Shown piece by piece: positions 1 through 9,100 of a DNA stretch of 64,000 nucleotides. Under the pieces are notes generated by a model. It ran no database searches and was not told the origin of the DNA. It was given only the letters and a program-made list of their open reading frames with translations. The DNA lies in the NCBI RefSeq assembly GCF_003063315.1, contig NZ_NERV01000001.1:124001-188000 (forward strand). Reading direction: 5' to 3'. The stretch comes from Limnohabitans sp. T6-5 (GTDB lineage Bacteria > Pseudomonadota > Gammaproteobacteria > Burkholderiales > Burkholderiaceae_C). Position 1 is the first letter of the stretch; each line of letters begins with the position of its first letter. A program made the translations under genes and the position numbers.

Positions 1-252
1 TGCGCCCAGCATGGCGGCAGCCGAGGCTTCATTCGAGCAGGCCTCGACGTGAACGCCCAACTCGTCCATATAGGGTTTGGCCTGCACCATCACATCGAGC
101 AAGTGCGAGACCGGCGCGCCCTGATAGCCGCCTACATAAGACACGCCCGACTGCAACAAGCCTTTGGTGATGGCCAAAATGCCCTCGCCGTGAAAGACCT
201 CGCCTTCGCCCATGCGCAGGGCTTTGATTTCTTCGTGAAATGAAACTTCCAA
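1..252 (-). CDS. Indolepyruvate ferredoxin oxidoreductase-like protein, N-terminal fragment
   Basis: Only the first 84 codons are in the window; the gene runs off the left edge. The translation carries GEGILAITKGLLQSGVSY and GGYQGAPVSHLLDVM, which resemble the N-terminal pyruvate-ferredoxin-oxidoreductase-type domain of IorA-like enzymes. That family oxidises aryl pyruvates from aromatic amino acids to acyl-CoA, using thiamine diphosphate. No in-frame ATG precedes the conserved part. A TTG at 250-252 has an AAGGAG seven bases upstream and is the best start. The gene is divergent from the LysR regulator at 349, so it may be that regulator's target; this is inference. The thiamine- and iron-sulfur-binding parts are not visible. 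Confidence 0.7.
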   Translation of the reverse strand, partial: MEVSFHEEIKALRMGEGEVFHGEGILAITKGLLQSGVSYVGGYQGAPVSHLLDVMVQAKPYMDELGVHVEACSNEASAAAMLGA

Positions 253-348
253 GACACGCTCCTTGCAGTGTTGGCCTGGCACACGCCCTGCCGAGCGCCA
301 TCTTAACTATTCACCCATAAAATAAATGACATATCAAAAATGCATTAA

Positions 349-1251
349 ATGAATATCAACGACCTGGATTTGAACCTGTTGCGCCTGTTTGACGCAGTGT
401 GGCGCACACGCAGCGTCAGTTTGGCGGCCAAGCAACTCGGGCTGTCACAGCCGACCGCCAGCCAAGGCCTGGCCCGCTTGCGCCTGGCCATGGGCGATGC
501 GCTGTTTGAGCGCAGCGGATCGGGCGTGCGCCCCACCCCTCGGGCTGACCGTTTGGCCAAGGCCGTGCAAAGCGCCCTGGCCACGCTCGAAGAAGCGCTC
601 AATGCCTCTGAAGTGTTTGACCCTTTACGCTCCCAGCGCCGCGTGCGCATCCACTTGAGCGACATCGGGGAAGCCCGCTTTTTGCCCGACTTGATCCTCA
701 CCTTGCAGCACAAGGCCCCCGGCATGCGCCTGGAAGCTCTTTCCATGCCCCACGACAAAATCAGTGCGGCCCTCGACAGTGGCTTGCTGGATCTGGCCAT
801 CGGTTTTTTGCCCGAAGTCAGCGACACCCAACAACAGGCTTTGCTCCACGACCGGTATGTGGTGCTGCTGCGTAAAGGCCATCCTGTCGCCCGGCAATGG
901 GCTCAACAAGGCGCATCGCTGGAACACTTGTCCGAGCTGGAATTCGCAGCCGTGCGAACCCACGCCGATACCCTGAAAATTTTGGAACGCATGCACTGGC
1001 AACACCGCCTGCGCTTGACGGTGAGTCACTTCCTGTCGCTGCCCGAAATTGTGCGCCGCAGCGATCTGGCCGTGCTGATGCCCCGCAACTTTGCAATGGG
1101 CTTTGCGGCAGCAGGCGAGCTGGAAATGCTGGAACCCGACCTGCCCCTGCAAGACTTCACTGTCTCATTGCACTGGAGCATGCGTTTCGAGAAAGACCCT
1201 TGCCTGAGCTGGCTGCGCAAGACGCTGATGCAAGCTTGCGGAAATTTTTAG
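349..1251 (+). CDS. LysR-family transcriptional regulator
   Basis: A 300-residue protein of normal LysR length. Residues 1-60 form the winged helix-turn-helix, with the typical run DLNLLRLFDAVWRTRSVS followed by AAKQLGLSQPTASQGLARLR. From about residue 90 it reads as a type 2 periplasmic-binding-like effector domain (IHLSDIGEARFLPDLILTL). The ATG at 349 begins the family-typical MNINDLDLNLL. The spacer to the divergent indolepyruvate oxidoreductase-like gene is only about 96 bp and AT-rich, the usual place for a LysR operator. The effector cannot be read from the sequence. Confidence 0.93.
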   Translation: MNINDLDLNLLRLFDAVWRTRSVSLAAKQLGLSQPTASQGLARLRLAMGDALFERSGSGVRPTPRADRLAKAVQSALATLEEALNASEVFDPLRSQRRVRIHLSDIGEARFLPDLILTLQHKAPGMRLEALSMPHDKISAALDSGLLDLAIGFLPEVSDTQQQALLHDRYVVLLRKGHPVARQWAQQGASLEHLSELEFAAVRTHADTLKILERMHWQHRLRLTVSHFLSLPEIVRRSDLAVLMPRNFAMGFAAAGELEMLEPDLPLQDFTVSLHWSMRFEKDPCLSWLRKTLMQACGNF

Positions 1252-1288
1252 CGTCAAGGGGTCCTGTGAATCGACATGCTGTTTTTAA

Positions 1289-1444
1289 TTAGAGACGACC
1301 TGTCAGCAACAAAATCAGCACGATGATGATGATCAGGCCCAGTCCGCCACTGGGTCCATAACCCCAGCCGCTGCTGTGAGGCCAGGTTGGAATTGTGCCG
1401 ATGAGCATGAGGATCAGAACGATAAGAAGAATGGTACCTAGCAT
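1289..1444 (-). CDS. DUF3309 small membrane protein
   Basis: A 51-residue hydrophobic protein. Residues 2-17 form a membrane segment, a glycine/proline-rich turn (HSSGWGYGPSGG) follows, and residues 36-48 form a second hydrophobic segment with an isoleucine run. This hairpin is typical of the DUF3309 family, whose function is unknown. The ATG at 1442-1444 has AAGGAG seven bases upstream. Such genes often sit near BON-domain and other envelope or osmotic-stress genes, as here. No function is assigned. Confidence 0.75.
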   Translation of the reverse strand: MLGTILLIVLILMLIGTIPTWPHSSGWGYGPSGGLGLIIIIVLILLLTGRL

Positions 1445-1834
1445 GCTCTTGCTCCTTGAATGGATGGGTTAATGAATTGATACTAAACAATCGGACGTCG
1501 GGCGTCTGTTGGATATCGAACTCAGTCTTAATCCATTGAACGACTGTCTGAGCGGATACGTGCTTTCACGACTTGGCCCGTATTGAATACGTCATGCCCT
1601 GCTCGCAGCATGGTGACCCAATCGCTCCAGCATAAACCTCGCAGAAGCGGGGAAGAACTTACCGTGTCAATAGATACACAGGCCAGGGCAATCTGTGTGG
1701 TGGTGCACAGATACTTTTGCACCAAACCTCAATACTGAAGCAAGCGCTAAGTCCTTGGGATGAGCGCTATTGATGGTGACTTTCATCACCATCGCTTTGT
1801 ACTTTGTCATCGTTTTTTTAATTGGGAAACCGCC
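1445..1834. other. Intergenic region without a recognised gene
   Basis: About 390 bases between the divergent DUF3309 gene and the first BON lipoprotein. Short reading frames exist on both strands, but none has a convincing start, ribosome binding site or family resemblance. It presumably holds the promoters of both flanking genes. Confidence 0.5.
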
Positions 1835-2149
1835 ATGAAACTTCGCACCACACTTGCCATCGTTACCGCCGCCATCCTCACCATAACCGCCACCGGTTGC
1901 GCCGTGCAGCGCGGCCAGGAATCGGTGGGAGCCTATGTGGATGACAGTGCCATCACCACCCAAGTGAAAGCCCGATTTATTGAAAACAAGTTGGTTGATG
2001 CAGCAGCCATCAGTGTGGAAACACTCAAGGGCACGGTGATGTTGTCTGGCTTTGCCAAAAACTCTACCGAACGGGCTACGGCCGAGAGCATCGCGCGCGG
2101 TGTCAAGGGTGTGACCAACGTACACAACCAAATTGCCATCCGTCCTTGA
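1835..2149 (+). CDS. BON-domain lipoprotein, single domain
   Basis: A 104-residue protein. The N-terminus is a signal peptide ending in a lipobox-like TATGC (lipidated Cys about residue 21). One BON domain follows, roughly residues 35-102, with the family pattern DDSAITTQVKARF, VETLKGTVMLSGF and the closing GVKGVTNVHNQIAIRP. BON domains are thought to bind phospholipid, and OsmY-like proteins protect the envelope. The reading frame extends 25 codons further upstream, but the ATG at 1835 begins the signal peptide and is preferred. The stop lies one base before the next BON gene, so the two are co-transcribed and probably translationally coupled. Confidence 0.85.
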   Translation: MKLRTTLAIVTAAILTITATGCAVQRGQESVGAYVDDSAITTQVKARFIENKLVDAAAISVETLKGTVMLSGFAKNSTERATAESIARGVKGVTNVHNQIAIRP

Positions 2150-2150
2150 C

Positions 2151-2738
2151 ATGAAAATCCTCACGCACCGCATGACCAATCTGGTCATGGCAAGCGCAGT
2201 GACCGGCATCCTGGCCGTGTCACTGGCTGCCTGCGGTAAGTCCGCAGACAGCACTTCATCGCCTGAAGCAAACACCAGCTTGGGCAATGAAATTGACGAT
2301 GCCCTGATCACCACCCGGGTTAAGGCGGCCCTGATGACCGACCTGCAACTCAAAAGCAACGACGTCAAAGTCGAAACACGCAAGGGCGAAGTTTTGCTCA
2401 GTGGCTTTGTGGAAAACCAGTCGCAATTGGATGAAGCCATGCGCATGACACGCGCGGTCGAGGGTGTGAAAAGCATCCAGAACAATGTGGCCATCAAAGG
2501 AGCGGCAACCACCGTGGGCAAACAGGTGGATGACAGCATCATCACCGGCAAGGTCAAAGCCGCGTTGATGAGCGACTCCAGCATCCAGAGTCGAGACATT
2601 GCAGTGGTCACACGCAATGATGAGGTGCAGCTCAGCGGCTTTGTCAGCAGCCAGGAGCAAATGGACAAAGCCGTGAGCATTGCCAGCGCTGTTGAGGGTG
2701 TGTACCGCGTTTCGAATGAAATGAAAATCAAAAAATAA
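2151..2738 (+). CDS. Lipoprotein with two BON domains (OsmY-like)
   Basis: A 195-residue protein. A signal peptide ends in a lipobox-like SLAAC, putting the lipidated Cys near residue 28. Two BON domains follow, about residues 48-118 and 123-194. Each opens with a DDALITTRVKAAL or DDSIITGKVKAAL block and contains VLLSGFV or VQLSGFV. It follows the single-BON lipoprotein by one base. Two tandem BON domains are also the architecture of OsmY, a periplasmic envelope-stress protein. A strong hairpin terminator follows the stop, so these two genes form the whole operon. Confidence 0.87.
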   Translation: MKILTHRMTNLVMASAVTGILAVSLAACGKSADSTSSPEANTSLGNEIDDALITTRVKAALMTDLQLKSNDVKVETRKGEVLLSGFVENQSQLDEAMRMTRAVEGVKSIQNNVAIKGAATTVGKQVDDSIITGKVKAALMSDSSIQSRDIAVVTRNDEVQLSGFVSSQEQMDKAVSIASAVEGVYRVSNEMKIKK

Positions 2739-2787
2739 CAACGTCTACGTGGATGCTTCAAAGCGTCTATGTCGCAGTTGCTCAAAA

Positions 2788-2815
2788 AAAGGGCTTCGCT
2801 TGAGCGAAGCCCTTT
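2788..2815 (+). terminator. Rho-independent terminator after the BON operon
   Basis: A perfect 13-base stem (arms AAAGGGCTTCGCT and AGCGAAGCCCTTT) closes on a two-base loop, flanked by an A-run upstream. The T-run downstream is only three bases, so it should act mainly on the plus strand and may also serve minus-strand transcripts, because of the upstream A-run. Confidence 0.8.
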
Positions 2816-3149
2816 CATGATTGCTGATCAACGAAGTTCATCTGCTGTTCTTGTGCCTTTGTTGCCCAGCTTTGACCGGCTGTTCGCGCCCCCCTCCCCT
2901 GTGTACCTCTGTATGTAGTGCTTTAGGACAGTTGATTCGAAGCCCTTTGGTCACTCTTTTTGTCGTCGTCGCGGGTGCCAGAACGATGGGAACTTCTGTG
3001 AGACCGTTGTTGCCCCTCGAATTGAGTACCTGACGAGCCACGGCCTTCACGAACTGGCGAGCAAGGATTCTGTTTCAATTCGACGAAGCGCCATAACGAG
3101 CAACGACGAGTGGCCCTTGCATGCGCCCCGATGACCAAGAGAGCAGGAC
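2816..3149. other. Intergenic region without a recognised gene
   Basis: About 330 bases between the BON operon terminator and the convergent 3' end of the glucan synthase gene. Short frames exist on both strands but look like noise: low-complexity, no ribosome binding site, no recognisable family. Confidence 0.5.
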
Positions 3150-6100
3150 TCAATCAGGCATGTGCACTATGACACTGTGGGCACCGCTGTCGTCATGCAA
3201 CGACAACACCGGCGTTGCTTGCAATACGCCATCGAGATAAAGTCGCGTCTCCGAAGTTCCCGCAATTTTTTGCACATCAATCGCATACACGGTGCGGCCA
3301 TAGCGGTACTGCACCGCAAAACCACCCCACGCGAGTGGCATGCGCGGGGAAAAATGCAGCGCCTTATCTTGCAGCTGAAGCCCGAGCAAAGACTCCAGGA
3401 TCAATCGATACATCCAACTCGCCGAACCGGTGTACCAGGTCCAGCCGCCACGACCTTCGTGGGGCGCCACGGCATAGACATCCGCAGCCACCACATAGGG
3501 CTCCACCTGATAGCGCGCCACCTGCTGTGGGGTGCTGCCATGATGCAAGGGATTGATGATGTCAAAGCATGCCCATGCCCGATGCTGATCACCCATTTCT
3601 GCAAAAGCCATGGCAGCCCAAATGGCCGCATGGGTGTATTGGCCGCCATTTTCCCGCACCCCCGGCAGATAGCCCTGGATGTAACCCGGGTTGAGCGATG
3701 AGTGATCAAACGGCGGCGTCAACAACTGGATCAAACCCAGATCGCGTCGCACCAGTTGTTGATCCAGCGCGTCGAGCGCACTGTGGTTGCGCGTCGCATT
3801 GCCCCCCCCAGACAGCACGGCCCAACTCTGGGTCAACGAGTCAATCTGGCATTCCTCGTTGCTGGCCGAGCCCAGCGGCGTGCCGTCATCAAAATAGGCG
3901 CGCCTGTACCATGCCCCATCCCAGCCATGTTGCTCAATCGCCTGGCGCAATTGCTCAGCCTCGGCCAAACACTGATCGGCAAAGGCCGTATCGCCAAAAT
4001 CTCGGGCCAATGGACTGAAGCGCTCAAGCGTGTCAAACAGAAAAAAGGCCAACCAAATGCTCTCTCCTTTCCCCTTGATACCGACGAGGTTCATGCCATC
4101 GTTCCAGTCACCCGAGCCCATCAAAGGCAAGCCGTGTACCCCCTTGCGCAAGCCATGGCGAATGGCACGCACACAGTGCTCGTAAAGAGTGGCGCGCTCC
4201 TCAGAGACGAGGGGCAAGTCGTAGTAAGAATCCTCTTCCGTGTTCAGCGCACGTCCCTGCAAAAAGGGCGCCGTCTCAAGCAGCACCGTCGTATCGCCCG
4301 TGGTCAGCACATAACGGCAAGTGGCCTGGGCCAGCCAGAGGTAATCATCCGAGCATTGTGTGCGCACGCCCCGCCCTTGCGGCGGATGCCACCAGTGCTG
4401 AACATCTCCCTCGCTGAACTGGTGTGCAGCACAACGCAGTAAATGTTCACGCAGCAAATCGGGCGCGGCATGCACCAATGCCATGGCGTCTTGCAACTGG
4501 TCGCGAAAACCAAAAGCGCCGCCCGATTGGTAAAACCCGGTGCGCGCCCACAACCGACATGCCAGGGTCTGGTACAACAGCCAACCATTGGCCAACACAT
4601 TGAGGGCGGGATCGGGTGTCTGCACCTGCACCGCACCCAGTGTCTGCTGCCAGTAAGCATGCACCGCCTGCAGCGAGGCCTGCAGGGCATGCGGCTCGCG
4701 CAAGCTCTGCACAATCGCGCTTGCATCGTCCAAACCACGTCGACCAGCCGCACCGAGACGGAAAATGATCACCCGCTCCTGGCCGTTGACCAACTCGAAT
4801 GGCACTTGTACCGCCGCACAAGGGTCCAGTCCCGGCCCCACCCGGTTGGACAAGGCCACGCGGTGCATGGCAGCCGGATGACGCAACGAGCCGTTGCGTC
4901 CCAGAAATTCGCGCCGATCACCACTCACCGTGACACCGGGGGCTCGTGTACCACCGTCGGCATCCCAAAACGCCATGCGGTCGCCAAATACGGGGTTATA
5001 GGGATTGCGTGCCAGAATCGCGCCGCTGTGCGGGTCGATTTCAGTGCTCACATGCATGGCCGATTTGGACTGAAAATCACCCAGCACCCATTCCACATAA
5101 CCGGTGGCAGAGAGCTTGCGGTTACGGCCTGAGCGGTTGCGCACCCGCAGTTGCGAAAACTTGATGGACGCCTGCACATCCACAAACACTGTGAGCTCGG
5201 TCTCAATGCCATCCTGGGTGTGCTCAAACACGCTGTAGCCAAAGCCGTGACGTGTGACATGCAAACCATCGCCCCCACAGGGCAAAGCGGTAGGCGACCA
5301 GAAAACACCAGATGCGTCATCACGCAAATAGATGGCCTCGCCCGAGGGGTCGCTCACGGGGTCGTTACTCCATGGCGTGTAGCGAAACTCGTGCGCGTTT
5401 TCGCTCCAGGTATAGGCGCTTCCACTTTCAGAAATGACAGTGCCGAAATTGGCATTTGCAATCACATTGACCCATGGCAGCGGCGTGCGCTGCTGGGCCA
5501 CACCGTTGAGCACTGTCGTGCGAATGACGTATTCGCGCCCATCGGCTGAAAACCCACCCATGCCATTGAAGAACTGCAATTCCGCAATGTCACTGACGCT
5601 GGCTGCAACTGGCAAGGCCTCTGCGAACGTTGGGCCCTGTGTGGGCGACAACTGCAGGGGCATCGTGCGCGCCTTGCGTGACATGTGGCGACTGGCTTGG
5701 CTCTTCAGTGAGCCCTGCGTGTCAGTGATGATGACACGCGCCACAGTCTGGAACAAGATACGGTCTTCGGCTGGCATATGTTCGGCAGATCGGACAAAGA
5801 TGCCACCGGGTCGGACGGTCCGACTCGCTTCGATGCCGACAGCAATCAGTCCCAATATCTGCTCTTGCAGAACCTGACGATAACCAGCATGGTCTTCGTT
5901 CCAAATCACCAGGTCCACCTCCATCCCTTTGAGGCGCCAATAGGCAATGGCCTGCACCATCTGGCGCACCAACTCAATGTTGTCCACGCTGCTGATTTGC
6001 AGCAAAACGATGGGCAAATCGCCCGAAACACCATACCCCCACAGGCCAGATTGGCTGCGTTTGTTGTGCCCCAGCACGGCAGCCTGAGCGCGTTGTGCGG

Positions 6101-9100
6101 AGTTCAAGTAAATCACCGAACTGGCCAAACGCGCAAAGACTTGCGCATCCGCCTCAGACGCATTGATCTGCTGCAAATTGACCCAGGCATGCGTGGTGGC
6201 CAAGTCAACGACCCGGTCGGCCAGATGGATGTCGCGGTATTTGTCGATCAAGTTCAGCGCTTGGCTGCGCACCTCGGCCACGCCAGTCAACATGTCGACC
6301 GTCACGGTTTGCTGGGGCTGCAGCGTGATGCGCTGACGAATGGCCACGATGGGGTCCAACACAGGACCTTCCGAATCACCCAGCAGACCCGCCGCACGCA
6401 GCGCCAGGGGCGCATCCAGCGTGTTCATGCGACCGACAAAAGCCATTCGATCGGTTTCGTAGGAGATGGTTTGTGCTTCGGCCCCATGCACTGCCATCAG
6501 GTGAAACAACCAGACGATTGATTCAGACTCTGAACGGGGTCTGCGATGGCAAAGAATGGCCTGCCGTTCGCGCTCGATCTCGGTTTGCACAAACAGATTG
6601 CTGAAGGCCTGATGCAGGTTGTCGCCTGCGCTGGGCGCTAGCACCACCTCGGCATAACTGGTGACCTCAATGGTGCGGCGAGTGCGCGCGCGGTTGGTAA
6701 TGCGAGTGCGCCGCAACTCAATATCATCTTCGGGCGAAACCACCATGTCGGTATGAATCTCAAACCCATGGTCACGGCGGCGGAATTCAGCTCGGCCCTC
6801 TGTGAAGATGGCCTCATAGCTGTCGGTGTGTTGCAGCGTTGGCTGATGTGTCGTCGACCAAAATTCGCCACTGTCCACATCGCGCAAATAGCAAAAAGTA
6901 CCCCAGTTATCACGCGTTGCATCCTCACGCCAGCGGGTGATTTCCAAATCCCTCCAGCGGCTGTAACCAGCACCCGTCTGGCTCACCATGACGTGGTAAC
7001 GGCCGTTAGAGAGCAGATGCACTTCGGGCAACGCGTCGGGGTTACGCAACACGCGCAACGGGCTGGTCTGGCCAATGGTGCTTCGGCGAATATCGGGCAG
7101 CTCGGGCGCGCGCGCATAAAAAACGTTGGCATTCGGAATGCGTTCCTGTAGCAGCAACATGGTGGCTTGGAACTGAGGGTCACTGGCAAAGCGTTTTTGC
7201 ATGGGCTGGTCCAGCAGCACATGCGCAAAGGCCAGCATACTCATGCCCTGGTGGTGCGCCATGTAAGAGCGCACCACGGCACCATTTTGGCCACGTGGTA
7301 CGCGCGCTGGGGTGTAGTCCACGGCTTCAAACAGGCCAAAGGCTCCTTGCAAGCCGTCTTGCACCAAACGTTGCAAATTTCGGCATGCCGCATCAGGCTG
7401 CACCATCAGGGCCAGCGCTGTGGCGTAGGGGGCAATCACCAAGTCGTCCGACAGACCACGCTTGAGCCCCAAACCGGGCACACCAAAGGCTCGATACTGG
7501 TATTTGAGCGCTGCGTCCACGGTGTTGTAACCGGACTCCGAAATGCCCCAAGGCACGCCGTGCTGCTCACCGTAGGCGATTTGAGCTTGCACCACCGCCT
7601 CGCACGTCTTTTCCAAAAGGGTGTTGGCATAGCTGGGCATCACCAGGTTGGGCATAAGGTACTCGAACATGGAGCCGCTCCATGACAACAATGCCGTGCT
7701 GTTGCCAGCCGTGGTCAGTAGTCGCCCCAATGCAAACCAGTTATCCTGCGGCACCTCCCCTTGCGCAATGGCCACAAAACTGCACAACCTGGCCTCGCTG
7801 GCCAGCAGGTCATAAAAGCCGACGTCCCGCCGATGCTCGTCCAAGTTGTAGCCGACTGCCATCAAATGGCGAGTGGTGTCGTACAAAAAACTGTAGTCGA
7901 CGCGGGCCATATCGGCGGCCTCTTGCGCCAGCTGGCTCAGTTGTGCCATGCGTGATTGCGCAGGTAGACATCCAGCAGCGGCCAAAGTGCGCAAGGTCGG
8001 CATGGTGTCTGCTCTGTCGGCGGTCGCACCCAACGGCAAGACTTGCAACCATTTCATATCGTCCTGCAGTGCGCGACATTGCGCCAGCAGGGTTTGCGCC
8101 CAGTGGCGCAGGGGAACATCGTCCGCCACATCCACATCGGCGTCCAGCAAAAGCAACATGGCCGTACACAAGGCTTCGGTACCGACCAGCCATTGGGTGG
8201 CATCTCCCTGTGTGCTCGGTTGCGCAGCGCAAGCGGCTTCCAGGCTTTGCGTCAGATGCGCCAGGGCATGCCGCAGTGGCGCACCAGCATTTTTTGGCAA
8301 AACCTGGTTGACATTCCCCAAGGCGTCCAGCAGGCCATCGAAAGCGCGTGGGTGCAAGATGGGCTGGTCGGCAATCGCCAACAACGCCGGTCGCAAAGTC
8401 AGCAAATGGCCCGCCAAATTGCCACTGTCCACCGACGAGAGATAACGAGGCAGCAGTGGCGTCAGTGTCTGTGTGTCATACCAGTTGAAAAAATGACCCG
8501 CATGGCGCTCCAGACGCTGCATGCTTTTAAGGCTGTTGCCACAGCGCTCTAACAAAACACCGGCGCTGATATATCCGAAGTCATAGGCCGACACAGTGGC
8601 CAGCAGCGACAAACCCATATTGGTGGGCGAGGTGCGGCGGTCCAATATGGCCAGCGGGTTTTCCTGGTAATTGTCCGGTGCCAACCAGTGATTTTCTGCC
8701 GTCACAAACTCCTCAAAAAAAGCCCAGGTACGTCGAGCCAGACGACGCAGGAACATGCGCTGATCGAGAGTAAGTTGCTCTCGGCGTGAAGCCAAAGGAC
8801 GGCTGATCCACCAAGCCAGGAGCGGCGCTGTCAGCCACAGCATCAGCACCGGAGCAGCCTGTGCCAGCATGGCCGGATTAAACACCATCAATGCCAGCGC
8901 CGTGACCACCGCCAACAGGGGGGCGGCCGCCAGATGCCAGGCGCTGGCCAACAGGTCCCGAAGCCCACCAGGTTTGCAACGCGTCCACTGCTGAGGGGCA
9001 TCACCCAGTGAAGCTTGCCACTCCAGCAAATGTCGGTGCGTAAACACCAGTCGCACGTGGGTGCGGACAATGGCATCCAGGCTGAACCATGCCTCATGGG

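Noticed and set aside
2821..3033. A 70-codon frame after the BON operon
   Set aside because: It starts right after the terminator, has no ribosome binding site and no recognisable composition or family.
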